32,376 bases of DNA, taken from NCBI GenBank assembly GCA_903881585.1, contig CAIRTW010000008.1:1-32376 (forward strand), written 5' to 3'. A model generated the notes under the pieces. The model had not been told where the DNA came from and ran no database searches. It saw nothing but the letters and a program-made list of their open reading frames with translations. This stretch comes from an uncultured Bacteroidota bacterium. Its GTDB lineage: Bacteria; Bacteroidota; Bacteroidia; Chitinophagales; Chitinophagaceae. Position numbers and translations under genes: made by a program. Positions 1 to 9,571 of this stretch are shown here, piece by piece. Every line of letters begins with the position of its first letter. Position 1 is the stretch's first letter.

Positions 1-162
1 GTAAAACGGAATAAAATCAAGGTTTTCAAGGATCTATTTGTCCACAAAAAAACCTCTACTCTAAAAATAGGGGGAATGTTGAATACAGCTTTTTTTTTTA
101 ATTTCGCAGCAACCGTTAGCAAGCACTAAAAGGTTCTCTATTGATTGACAAACTCAAAAGTC

Positions 163-564
163 ATGACAAAAGAAATATATGTAAATGAAATTCAAAAGGC
201 AACTGATGGCGCAACCTTTGCAGTATCCTTTGACCTTGAAACGTCGGCAAAAAATCTGGAAATGATTTATGGAAAAGACCTGTTAGATATTTTCAGGACA
301 GAAACAATTAAAAACGGCATACTTCGCCAATTTGACAAGTATTGCCAATATATTTTTTCGGCTGAAACAACATTAGTTCCTCGCTTTAATATAGTTATGG
401 TTTTTATGGATTTTCATGACGATGTTGACTCTGCTCTGGATGCTTATTCAACAGAAGGGTCCGGTTTACAAAAAAGTGAGCAGACAAAAATTATGGATCT
501 TTTTAATGAAATACAAAGTGGTAATCCACGAGAATATGCCGATATGAAACTAATAACTCCGTAG
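163..564 (+). CDS. hypothetical protein
   Basis: Open frame of 134 codons from the ATG at 163; the track start at 145 is a TTG. No recognised family. Confidence 0.55.
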   Translation: MTKEIYVNEIQKATDGATFAVSFDLETSAKNLEMIYGKDLLDIFRTETIKNGILRQFDKYCQYIFSAETTLVPRFNIVMVFMDFHDDVDSALDAYSTEGSGLQKSEQTKIMDLFNEIQSGNPREYADMKLITP

Positions 565-610
565 GATTTACTTGCCAACCGGATGAAGAATTTGCTTTAA
601 AATTATTGGT

Positions 611-628
611 GGTGGCAGAAAGGTGGCA
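611..628. repeat. Phased direct repeat: two GGTGGCA copies 11 bp apart
   Basis: GGTGGCA at 611-617 and 622-628, followed by the inverted repeat GTTCGCA(629-635)/TGCGAAC(645-651). Confidence 0.6.
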
Positions 629-772
629 GTTCGCATAGAACAACTGCGAACAACTTGAAACATGATGGTATAGCTTAATTCTTTTTTATGATTTGCCCGT
701 ATTCTATCTTGCGTCATCTTGGTAAAACATATAACACTTTTAGTGTTCCGTGTGCTCCCACCACCACTACAA

Positions 773-807
773 CGAAAGTCGCTCCCAGAGCGACTTTCGC
801 ATTTTTT
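773..807 (+). terminator. Strong hairpin followed by a T-tract (rho-independent terminator-like)
   Basis: CGAAAGTCGCTC (773-784), CCA loop, GAGCGACTTTCG (788-799), then ATTTTTT. Confidence 0.6.
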
Positions 808-818
808 AGAAAATCAAA

Positions 819-836
819 GGTGGCAAAAAGGTGGCA
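819..836. repeat. Second phased GGTGGCA doublet, 11 bp spacing
   Basis: GGTGGCA at 819-825 and 830-836, same spacing as the 611-628 pair. Confidence 0.6.
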
Positions 837-932
837 CTATTTCTGTATTAGCGTAGATCATCCCATTGTGTTTTGTCAAGGAAGTAATACAAAAAAAGCG
901 TTTGCCCCAAAAGCGGGTGACATTTAACCGCA

Positions 933-1544
933 TCACTTCTTTCTCACACACCATGTCGTCATAGCGCGCAGATCGCCAACAACAGTTGTTTTTATGGGTT
1001 CATATAGCTCGCCATTAAGCTCCTGTGTATAGTGTTCCAGTGCATCCTGGTTTACCAGGTAGCGTGTTGTTCCATCGGTCAGGAGGTACCTGCCGTTGTT
1101 TTTGCTCTGCACCAGGTCTTCTATGCCAATGTCAGAAGCGAGCCTTGCGAAGAAATAGCCGCCGGGTTTTAATACACGCCATGCAGAGCGCAACATATCT
1201 TCAAAGTGGGCTTTGTTTTTTGCGAAATGCAGTACAGCGCTGCAGATCACAAGATCGAACGAAGCATCATCGAAGGGCATATCTTCTGCGTTGGCAACAA
1301 TGAAGTTTTCCTGAGAAGTGTGGGGCGCGACTTGCCGGGCCATGCTTTTAACGGCCTCTATAGCGCCGGCATCGGCATCAACAGCGAATACATCAAAATT
1401 ATTTTGAAGGAAATAAACAATATTTCTTCCACCGCCGCAGCCCACATCAAGCACCCTTGTGCAACTGTCAAACCGGCCTTTCAGCAATTGGTCGAAGAGG
1501 TATATGTCTATGTTCCCGAAAGATTCAAGTATTTCCTTGTTCAT
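933..1544 (-). CDS. class I SAM-dependent methyltransferase
   Basis: Motif I VLDVGCGGGRN, downstream VICSAVLHFA and LKPGGYFFARL, typical of methyltransferase type 11. Confidence 0.88.
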   Translation of the reverse strand: MNKEILESFGNIDIYLFDQLLKGRFDSCTRVLDVGCGGGRNIVYFLQNNFDVFAVDADAGAIEAVKSMARQVAPHTSQENFIVANAEDMPFDDASFDLVICSAVLHFAKNKAHFEDMLRSAWRVLKPGGYFFARLASDIGIEDLVQSKNNGRYLLTDGTTRYLVNQDALEHYTQELNGELYEPIKTTVVGDLRAMTTWCVRKK

Positions 1545-1825
1545 ATATGCCGCAGCTAATTTGAAGGATAGCTAAGGTATGTATTTGACAGGAACATAAG
1601 CTAGCGAGTGGTTAGAAATTGCATGCCAGGCCCATTTGATTTCGTCAGGGCGACATAATGTTGTATTTGCTGTACAATATGTGGTAATATAATTTGTGAT
1701 TCAAAAAGCGTTTATTGCATTCCATTATTTTCTTGTGAATCAAAGGCTATGAAAAGAAAAAATTATTATCTTCACCGCTATTGTTAGATTTATATATCTT
1801 ATTATAGAAAAATAAATTCCGTTTT

Positions 1826-3475
1826 ATGAGAAACACCTACCATGCCTATTTGAAACCGGTATTCGCTGGCCTTTCGTTGAAACTGAGTTATGTGGCTGTG
1901 CTTGTTGTTCCGGTTATTATTGCGCTTGCCTGTAGCTCGGCCAATGCGCAAAATGGCTGGATACCTGTTGGGAACCCTTACTTTTCAGGTGGAGGGGCTG
2001 CTTATACGGCTATGGTTGTAGACGCAGGTGGAACGCCTTATGTTGTTTACCAGGATTCGAGCCTTGGGAAAAGGATAACCGTAAAAAAATATGATGGTAC
2101 TAACTGGGTAACAGTTGGCCCTCCGGGTTTCTCTGCCGGTGAAGCTGACTTTTGTTCTATTGCGCTGGACCACGCCGGTCATCCTTATGTAGCCTATGTG
2201 GATGACGCCAACGGCTATGGCGCTACGGTAATGAAATTTGACGGAACCAGCTGGGGCCCGCTTGGCGGCACTGGTTTTTCTTTAGGCAGCACACAGTATA
2301 TGTCTATAACGCTCGACTTTATGGACTCAGTTTATGTGGCTTACGAGGATGTTGCTATGGGATATGCGCTTACTATAGAGAAATTCAGCGCAGGCAACTG
2401 GATCTATATTCGCCAACCGGGCTTTACGCCAAGCGGTGTGGCCTATCCAGCTATCACCACAGACGATACGGGCGCAGTATATGTTGCATACCAGGATTGG
2501 GACAGCAGCTATAAGGCAACTGTAGTTACTTATACTTCTGACAGCGCATGGCACTATGTTGGCAATCAGGGATTCTCGGGTGGATGGACCACGTGGACAT
2601 CAATAGCCATTGATGGCAGCGGCGCACCATGCGTTGCATATCAGGATGCCGGAGACAGCAATAGAGTAACCGTGATGCGATACAATGGAACTGGATGGCT
2701 AACTGTGGGTAGCCGTGGCTTCTCTGCAGGAGTAGCCCAATACCCAACACTGGCCATTGACAATACAGGTGCAGCATATGTCGCCTACAGTGACTGGAAC
2801 GCAGGCAAGCATGCTACGATCATGAAGTACAGTGGCACAAGTTGGGCAAGGTTAGGCGTACAAGGCTTTTCTGATGGCGAAGCAGATTTTACATCTGTTG
2901 CAGTAAACCACATGGGTACCGCTTTTGTGGCTTACAGGGATATTTCCCATGGCAGTAAAGTAATTCTGGCAGAGTATAAAGCTGTGCCGTCTGATACCGG
3001 AAACAGTAAGATATGCCTCTTTAAACAGGATACCCTTAGTAACCCTGTTCCACAAGGTGTATGGAGCAGCAGCAACACATTTGTTGCACGCGTAGGGTCA
3101 ACAACAGGTATCATAACGGGTATAAACCTGGGCACGGCCACCATTTCTTACACTAGCCTGGGCACAGCGGCAACAATGGAAGTGACCGTAGATGATTGTG
3201 CAGCGGAAGTGGGCACGGTAAATAATTCCGGGGAGCCGGCATTGTCTGTTTTTCCGAACCCGAGTCTGGGCTCATTTACACTCCACGTTTCTTCAGCGCA
3301 AAAGGAAAATGCGACCGTCATTATCACCAACATGCTGGGTGAAAAAGTAAAGGTATTTACCATTGCCACTAATGCAGATACGGAAGTGTCGTTGAACACA
3401 CCTGCAGGCCTTTATTTTATCTCAGCGACAGGAACTAACTGGCAGCAGAATGCAAAAATAGAAGTGTTGAAGTAG
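1826..3475 (+). CDS. secreted repeat protein with seven ~48-aa repeats, Ig-like (BIG2-like) segment and T9SS type A C-terminal sorting domain
   Basis: N-terminal signal sequence; repeats of the form W..(V/L)G..GFS.G.A.Y..IA.D..G..YVAY.D......T..KY.GT; C-terminus ALSVFPNPSLGSFTLHV...GLYFI...KIEVLK typical of a T9SS type A domain. Confidence 0.85.
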   Translation: MRNTYHAYLKPVFAGLSLKLSYVAVLVVPVIIALACSSANAQNGWIPVGNPYFSGGGAAYTAMVVDAGGTPYVVYQDSSLGKRITVKKYDGTNWVTVGPPGFSAGEADFCSIALDHAGHPYVAYVDDANGYGATVMKFDGTSWGPLGGTGFSLGSTQYMSITLDFMDSVYVAYEDVAMGYALTIEKFSAGNWIYIRQPGFTPSGVAYPAITTDDTGAVYVAYQDWDSSYKATVVTYTSDSAWHYVGNQGFSGGWTTWTSIAIDGSGAPCVAYQDAGDSNRVTVMRYNGTGWLTVGSRGFSAGVAQYPTLAIDNTGAAYVAYSDWNAGKHATIMKYSGTSWARLGVQGFSDGEADFTSVAVNHMGTAFVAYRDISHGSKVILAEYKAVPSDTGNSKICLFKQDTLSNPVPQGVWSSSNTFVARVGSTTGIITGINLGTATISYTSLGTAATMEVTVDDCAAEVGTVNNSGEPALSVFPNPSLGSFTLHVSSAQKENATVIITNMLGEKVKVFTIATNADTEVSLNTPAGLYFISATGTNWQQNAKIEVLK

Positions 3476-3498
3476 TTTCACTTTTACATTTTCTGAAT

Positions 3499-3984
3499 AT
3501 GCAGCATCTGTTGTGCCCACGTTCAATTGTACTCTTGCTGACTATTTCAGTTATCAGCAACTGTGGTTGTGACCCTGCTTATAGCCTCTGGATCAATAAC
3601 AAATCGGGACGCGACCGAAGGATCACGATACTGTATAACGACCGGTACACAAAGGACTATCATTCGTGCCCATGGCCAGGTACCTACTTCATGAATAGCA
3701 TTGTTTTGAGCAGGAATGATAGTACGGCCATTCTCGTGCGCGCCATTCGTAAAGATTCGCTTTCTGCTGACTGGACAAATAGTTATTCATTCATTCTTCC
3801 AGCATTCTGTGATGTTCGCACTGAGGGTGGCATAGGCGTTAGGCCTCCCGAACAATTCGTGGTTATCGATGAGAAGGATACAATAAACACAATAAAAGGA
3901 TCGAAAAAATATAGCTATAAAAGAGGAAGCCTCTCTGGCAATAAGCATGTGCTTCTGCTCCAGGACTCGCTTCATAAACAGTAA
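3499..3984 (+). CDS. hypothetical secreted protein
   Basis: Hydrophobic N-terminus SIVLLLTISVISNCGC, then a soluble domain; 161 codons. Confidence 0.6.
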   Translation: MQHLLCPRSIVLLLTISVISNCGCDPAYSLWINNKSGRDRRITILYNDRYTKDYHSCPWPGTYFMNSIVLSRNDSTAILVRAIRKDSLSADWTNSYSFILPAFCDVRTEGGIGVRPPEQFVVIDEKDTINTIKGSKKYSYKRGSLSGNKHVLLLQDSLHKQ

Positions 3985-4017
3985 TGTACAGCGCCGATCG
4001 GGCGGCACAAAATCTCA

Positions 4018-5346
4018 TTATTTAACTATGTAGTTGCCCGCAGCCCTGGTAACCACGGCATTAAATCCTGCATCATCATGAATACTGCTAAATGCGGGAT
4101 CTGCCTTTAATTTCGCTACCTCGTTAAACCCAAGTGATACACATTCGCTGAGCGCAGTAATCGCAGCCCTCTTATCACCCTTCTCCATATAATAAACGGC
4201 GGAGAGATAGCTGCAATCCGGATTTTTGGGGTCAGCCATTTTAAATATTTTCAAAAAAGCCAGTGCATTTGTGAGGTCATTTGTTTTTAGTGCATGGTCT
4301 GAATACATGTAGCCTAACAGCCCCAGGTAGTTCAGCACCCGTTTGTTCATCTGTCGCTCTTCGGGTGTTTTTGCGTGCTGTGCATTTTGGTCGAGCTGCT
4401 TTATTTTGCCGGCCCACCATTTTTCTCCCTGCACCGGAAACTGTTTTTGCAATTCCTGCTGCTGGTCCATTTCTTGCTGCCTGAGCGGGCTGCGGGCCGC
4501 GAAAGCGCTTTTATAACCGGCGCTATTGTCAATACCCGCAAGTTGCTTGTTGTAAGATGACACATCACCAAGCCCTTTCAGTAGCCTTATCGTTCCCGCA
4601 AGCAGATCGTGCGCCTTTGTCCATTCTCCCACTGCTATTGCTGCTGCTATCCGCCCGTCAAAGTCTTTTCTGAATACCTGTACCAATGTGTCGTTTTGCG
4701 TTTGCAAATGTTCTTTCATGGCATTCAACTGCAGCCACAATAGGCCCGACTGAAAATCTTCTACAGAAGGCCAGCCATGTATGCCACTGCTAGTGAGCAA
4801 CTGGTGGGTAAATCCATTTTGCTCCAGCGCGCCATCCAACTGCTCCATTTCGGCCAGGTTAAAATCATAGTCTCCAACGATGCCGAAATAATCAAACTTG
4901 TTCTGAAAAGGCCGCTCTATGCGCGGAAAGCCGGCGGCACTACCAATGACACCTGCCACGCCCCCATCCAGGATGGCAACAGAACATGCTACACGCGCAC
5001 CGCCTGAAAACCCTGCTGTATAAATTCGTTTAGGGTCTATGTTTATACGCCCCCGTGTATCACCCATTAGCGCTTGTACCCCGGCATTGGTTACCTCCCA
5101 CGCTGTGCCATTTTGAGAAACATTGGAGCCGACCAATACGAAGCCATATTTTTCGGCAATGTCCTTATAAGCCCTCACCGGCAATGAGCCACGTGCATGT
5201 GCATCGAAAAAATAAATGCAGGGAAATGGCCTAGCCGAGGTATAATACGATGGCAGGTATAAAGCATAGGTCTGGCCGCCATCTTTATGGCAAGCTATGG
5301 TATCAGCTATAATACCCTTTGTCAACGATGCGTCGAATACTTGCAC
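4018..5346 (-). CDS. alpha/beta-hydrolase (PHB depolymerase/esterase-like) with C-terminal TPR-like region
   Basis: YALYLPSYY..PFPCIYFFDAHARG, nucleophile elbow GFSGGARVA, C-terminal helical repeats. The frame stays open upstream to about 5454 and encodes a lipoprotein-like signal (see findings). Confidence 0.78.
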   Translation of the reverse strand: MQVFDASLTKGIIADTIACHKDGGQTYALYLPSYYTSARPFPCIYFFDAHARGSLPVRAYKDIAEKYGFVLVGSNVSQNGTAWEVTNAGVQALMGDTRGRINIDPKRIYTAGFSGGARVACSVAILDGGVAGVIGSAAGFPRIERPFQNKFDYFGIVGDYDFNLAEMEQLDGALEQNGFTHQLLTSSGIHGWPSVEDFQSGLLWLQLNAMKEHLQTQNDTLVQVFRKDFDGRIAAAIAVGEWTKAHDLLAGTIRLLKGLGDVSSYNKQLAGIDNSAGYKSAFAARSPLRQQEMDQQQELQKQFPVQGEKWWAGKIKQLDQNAQHAKTPEERQMNKRVLNYLGLLGYMYSDHALKTNDLTNALAFLKIFKMADPKNPDCSYLSAVYYMEKGDKRAAITALSECVSLGFNEVAKLKADPAFSSIHDDAGFNAVVTRAAGNYIVK

Positions 5347-5548
5347 AGTGGCCGCGTCTGTGTGGCTGCCAGTACCTTGCTGCCCATTTCCTGTGTTGCA
5401 GGAAATGAAGAAGAAGACCGTTATGGCAAGCGGCAGGAACGTTGTCTTTCTCAGAAAAAATGGTTTTGATCAGGCAATAACAAATGTAAAGTATAATAGC
5501 AATCAGGGGAAACAATTATTCCCTATATTTATTTTCAAAATCGTCCGA

Positions 5549-6799
5549 ATGAAGTCCGCAGTTTTTATTTCTCTTTTCGTACTAAGTACTCCTGTGCTGG
5601 CGCAGCGCATCTATCTGGATTCGGCAAGAACCTACCTTTCAGAGGGCAATTATAAAAAGGCGCTGCCTTTTGCAGAAGGAGCGGTGAGGAACGAGAAAAC
5701 TAAGGATGATCCGGAGGCGTGGTTCCTGAGAGGTATGGCACATCTGCAATTGGCCCAGGAGGCCAGCGCAAATGCTCCAGGGGCAGCAACTGACGCCTAC
5801 AGTTCTTTCCTGAAAACATTGGCGTTGAAGCCCGACTATGGCAGGGAGATCAATAACCCCATGCATTCGGTTGCCATTATCAAGTTCAATAAAGCGGCTG
5901 AATTATTTGCAGCAAAGTCATACGACAGGGCATACAGCGAATTTACCGAGGTGTATGCTATCTATAAGATCGGGGACGGTAAGCGCTTTTCGGATAACAA
6001 GGAATTTAAAGGTATGGCCTACGAAGCCCGGAAAAATGCAGTGTCATCGGCCAGCAGTGCAGGGCGGAATGAAGATGCTATCGGACTGCTGGAGGACATG
6101 ATAAAAGGTGATTATAAAAACGATACCGAAGTTTATCAATCGTTGATAGACATCTGTGATGCAGAGAAAAACGATGTGGGAGAAGTAGCGGCTATCAATG
6201 CAGCCCGCAGCCGTTTCCCGAAAAATGAAAACTTCAGGACAGCAGAGCTCAACTACTACATAAACAGCGGCAAAAACGAAACGCTATTGCCTAAACTGGA
6301 GGACGCAGTAAAGAAAGACCCAGGTAATGCCGACCTGGTGTTCCGGCTGGCAAATGTGTATGCCGCAATGGCTTTCCCTGCAGATGAACAAGGTAAGTTG
6401 CTGCCTCAGCCAGCCAACTTTACCGACCTGTTTTCGGAGGCCGAGCATGCCTACAGCAAAGCGCTGGAAATGGCGCCGGGCGATGCAGCGCGCAATTTTA
6501 ATTTTGGAATATTATATTATGACTATTCCCGGTGGTACAACCTCAAAATGACAGAAAAGCCGGGAGCTGACGATAAACTAATATCCGAAATGACCGCCAA
6601 AGAAAATGAAGAGCTTAGTAAGGGGCTGCCTTATTTTGAAAAGAGCTTTGCTGTGCTGGACGTAAAGGCAAGTACGCTTCTGGGCGCAGAAAAGACAATG
6701 TATCATAACACTATGAACGTTCTGAGGGGTATTTATACCGAAAATGGGGACACAGCCAAACTAGCGCAAATAGACGCAGCGCTTGGGAAATGGAAATAA
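5549..6799 (+). CDS. TPR-repeat secreted protein
   Basis: MKSAVFISLFVLSTPVLAQ signal peptide starting at the ATG at 5549, in frame with the track ORF 5297-6799; multiple TPR-like helices. Confidence 0.82.
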   Translation: MKSAVFISLFVLSTPVLAQRIYLDSARTYLSEGNYKKALPFAEGAVRNEKTKDDPEAWFLRGMAHLQLAQEASANAPGAATDAYSSFLKTLALKPDYGREINNPMHSVAIIKFNKAAELFAAKSYDRAYSEFTEVYAIYKIGDGKRFSDNKEFKGMAYEARKNAVSSASSAGRNEDAIGLLEDMIKGDYKNDTEVYQSLIDICDAEKNDVGEVAAINAARSRFPKNENFRTAELNYYINSGKNETLLPKLEDAVKKDPGNADLVFRLANVYAAMAFPADEQGKLLPQPANFTDLFSEAEHAYSKALEMAPGDAARNFNFGILYYDYSRWYNLKMTEKPGADDKLISEMTAKENEELSKGLPYFEKSFAVLDVKASTLLGAEKTMYHNTMNVLRGIYTENGDTAKLAQIDAALGKWK

Positions 6800-6831
6800 G
6801 CTCCTTTTAGTTGACTTACAGAACTGGCTGG

Positions 6832-7296
6832 TTAGTCCTTAACCCCCGTGAATGTACAGGTAACAACATACTGGCTGGATATGGTCGTTGACACCGTAAG
6901 CGTACCTGATCCATCTATCGCGCCATTACCTGATATCAGGTATGTACCGCCACAATTATCATGAAAGGTTTGCAGGGCCAGGGCAAACTTAGCATTATTA
7001 ACCGTGGCTTCCACCGGCACTGTAGCCGAGCAACTGCCAAGGCCAAAAGTTGTGCCTATTTTAATAAGATTGCCGCCGTCTTCTGCGCCAATATACTCCT
7101 TGGTGTTAAGGGTCAAAACCGTATCATAGAACTCGTTATCCCAGCAAGTGGTGCTGCCTACCCAATCGCTCACGAACTTTGCATTTGCAGGTACCGGAAC
7201 GGTCTTTGTGCAGGAAGTAAAAGAAATTGCAGCAAGAGCGGCAACAAGCAGTAATGTTGTGAAGTTATTTCCAACAGATCGTGATTTCTGCGTCAT
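6832..7296 (-). CDS. hypothetical lipoprotein
   Basis: LLLVAALAAISFTSC lipobox-like N-terminus, beta-rich remainder; 154 aa. Confidence 0.7.
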   Translation of the reverse strand: MTQKSRSVGNNFTTLLLVAALAAISFTSCTKTVPVPANAKFVSDWVGSTTCWDNEFYDTVLTLNTKEYIGAEDGGNLIKIGTTFGLGSCSATVPVEATVNNAKFALALQTFHDNCGGTYLISGNGAIDGSGTLTVSTTISSQYVVTCTFTGVKD

Positions 7297-7505
7297 ACGG
7301 TATGTCTTTAAATAGAATTTGGCGGTAATATAGCACTAAAAAACAAAAATATAAAATTAGCGGCAAAATCTGCTCATCCTACGGACTGGTATATTCTAAA
7401 AAAAAGTTCCGGGAAACCGTACAGTGAACGATCAACCGCCCGCCCTTCAAAACCCAGGCCGCGGAGTGGATAAAGTAATAGCTTTGCAGTTCAAAAAGTA
7501 CATGT

Positions 7506-8855
7506 GTGGCAAATATTCTGATCGTTGACGACGAAGAAAAACTCAGAGCGCTCCTCAGGAGGATCATATCTCTGGAAGGCTATAAGGTGTTTGATTCCCC
7601 TACCCTTCAATACGCAAGGCAGTCATTGGAAAGCCATAGCATTGATATTGTGCTGTGCGATGTGAAGCTTCCTGATGGCAGTGGTGTGGATTTTGCCAAA
7701 GAAATAAAACAAAAATATCCCCAGACCGAAGTTATCCTGCTCACTGCTTACGGCAATATACCCGATGGCGTGCAGGCGATCAAAAACGGCGCGTTCGACT
7801 ATATTGTAAAAGGAGATGATAACGACAAAATTATCCCGTTGCTGAGCCGTGCATCTGAAAAAGTATCCCTGCAAAAGAAAGTTACCCAACTGGAACGGCA
7901 ATTGAATACAACGTATGGATTTGATACCATAAATGGCCAAAGCCCGGCAATAGCCGCAGCGGTGAACCTTGCAAAGAAAGTGGCTCCTACCAATACCCCG
8001 GTGCTGCTCACCGGCGAAACCGGAACAGGGAAAGAGGTATTTGCCGGGGCCATTCATTATGCGAGTGAACGGAATACTTTTCCATTTGTACCGCTTAACT
8101 GCAGTGCGCTTAGCAAGGACATTATGGAGAGTGAATTGTTCGGGCATAAGGCAGGCGCTTTTACCGGAGCGGTAAAGGATAAAAAAGGACTGATTGAGGA
8201 AGCGAAAGGAGGAACACTGTTTCTTGATGAGATAGGTGAGATGCCCATGGACCTGCAGCCTAAGCTGCTGCGTTTTTTGGAGAATGGCACTTACTACCGT
8301 GTTGGCGATGCCACACAGAGGACAGTTGAAGTGCGCCTTATAGCCGCGACCAACCGAGACCTGCAGCAGGAGATCGCTTCGGGTAGGTTTCGCAGCGACC
8401 TTTATTATCGTATTGCGGTATTTAGCATCGTACTGCCACCACTTAGAGACCGGCAGAACGATATTACGTTGCTGGCAGATCATTACCTGAAAGTGTATAC
8501 CGGAAAAACAAACAAGCAGATAAGCGGAATTAGCAAGGATGCCATGCAGGCATTGAAATTTCACTCCTGGCCGGGTAATGTACGCGAACTGAAAAACGTA
8601 ATCGAGCGCGCAGTGATACTTGAAGATACCTATACGGTCACACTCAATAGCCTGCCTTTCGAATTGCAGCAAAGTGCAGTAGCAACCGGCCCGGAAAATG
8701 TATTATCCTCATTTCATCTTGCCACGATAGAGCGGCTGCACATTCAAAAGATGCTGAGCTACACCAATGGGAACAAGGCAGAAGCTGCCCGGCTGCTTAA
8801 CATCGGGCTTGCTACCCTGTATCGTAAGATAGAGGAGTATGGCCTGAAGCATTGA
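7506..8855 (+). CDS. sigma-54-dependent response regulator (REC - AAA+ - Fis-type HTH, NtrC family)
   Basis: REC domain [11 protein letters not shown] / [12 protein letters not shown]; Walker A GETGTGKE; sigma-54 contact motif [17 protein letters not shown]-terminal [29 protein letters not shown] start. Confidence 0.95.
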   Translation: MANILIVDDEEKLRALLRRIISLEGYKVFDSPTLQYARQSLESHSIDIVLCDVKLPDGSGVDFAKEIKQKYPQTEVILLTAYGNIPDGVQAIKNGAFDYIVKGDDNDKIIPLLSRASEKVSLQKKVTQLERQLNTTYGFDTINGQSPAIAAAVNLAKKVAPTNTPVLLTGETGTGKEVFAGAIHYASERNTFPFVPLNCSALSKDIMESELFGHKAGAFTGAVKDKKGLIEEAKGGTLFLDEIGEMPMDLQPKLLRFLENGTYYRVGDATQRTVEVRLIAATNRDLQQEIASGRFRSDLYYRIAVFSIVLPPLRDRQNDITLLADHYLKVYTGKTNKQISGISKDAMQALKFHSWPGNVRELKNVIERAVILEDTYTVTLNSLPFELQQSAVATGPENVLSSFHLATIERLHIQKMLSYTNGNKAEAARLLNIGLATLYRKIEEYGLKH

Positions 8856-8980
8856 TCTTCTCATTTTAAGAAACTCCCTTCTTGTTTTGATAGTATTTTG
8901 GCCGAGGGCCGTACACCCTGGTAAGTGAAAACCCTTATATACACCGGGTTTTGGCTGTTTTGTGCGATCGCTACATGGTT

Positions 8981-8996
8981 TGGCATTCGTTTGGCA
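8981..8996 (+). promoter_or_regulatory. candidate sigma-54 (-24/-12) promoter for the kdp gene cluster
   Basis: TGGCAT-TCGTT-TGGCA against consensus TGGCAC-N5-TTGCA: invariant GG (8982-8983) and GC (8994-8995) are 10 bp apart. It lies just upstream of the ATG at 9020 and downstream of a sigma-54 activator gene. Confidence 0.6.
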
Positions 8997-9019
8997 TATA
9001 CTGTGCAAACGAATCAATA

Positions 9020-9376
9020 ATGATCAACCAAGTAGAACTTCCAATGTACCTGGAAGATGCAATTCCGGAAATATCCCATGACCTCGTACTTAATTGCGAA
9101 ACCAATGCGTACAGTGCAATGAATACACTGACTGCATTCACTTCTGAAAATATTGAAGCACACAATTACAATGTAGTAAAACGCTGTTTTCTGTTGGCAG
9201 ATAAGCTTTACAGCAAGGGCAATGGCATTGTAAAAAATGCAGTAGAAAACGTATTCGTGTTTTCTTTTACCAGGATGTTCGACTGCTTTCCGGCTGAGAA
9301 AAAGCAAATACTTGCTATACTGCCGATCTCGCTTTACTCCTTGTATATCACTCAGGTTTGCCATTGCGGCAGCTAG
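9020..9376 (+). CDS. hypothetical protein, first gene of the kdp-associated cluster (possibly the DUF7674 family, from memory)
   Basis: 118-aa frame MINQVELPMYLEDAIPEISHD..., start corrected to the ATG at 9020 because the upstream part of the track ORF (8951) overlaps the candidate promoter. Confidence 0.65.
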   Translation: MINQVELPMYLEDAIPEISHDLVLNCETNAYSAMNTLTAFTSENIEAHNYNVVKRCFLLADKLYSKGNGIVKNAVENVFVFSFTRMFDCFPAEKKQILAILPISLYSLYITQVCHCGS

Positions 9377-9401
9377 TTTTAGTTCTCATTTCAATAATAA
9401 A

Positions 9402-9426
9402 CCTTCTCATTTTGAGAGGATTTTTT
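9402..9426 (+). terminator. short hairpin plus T-tract within the kdp cluster (attenuator-like)
   Basis: CCTTCTCA-TTT-TGAGAGG then ATTTTTT. Confidence 0.4.
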
Positions 9427-9571
9427 GGTCGATAATCTCTGGAAAGAATAGTTCGTACACGTCTAAGAGCCAATAGATCAGGGGTTTCGCGTGGGAAGCT
9501 ATCGGGCCGGCTTATCAGGCACACAATTTGGCTTAATAGCCTGTAGGAGTGATAACGTAAAAAAGTAAACA

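Noticed and set aside
688-927. 79-aa plus-strand ORF
   Set aside because: Runs through the strong hairpin/T-tract and the GGTGGCA doublet; protein-like signal absent.
5297-5548. 84-aa N-terminal extension of the TPR protein
   Set aside because: Overlaps the opposite-strand lipoprotein 5' end; a clear signal peptide begins at the ATG at 5549.
7623-8672. 349-aa minus-strand ORF opposite the sigma-54 regulator
   Set aside because: Shadow ORF with Cys/aromatic-rich composition; the plus strand has an unambiguous NtrC-family protein.
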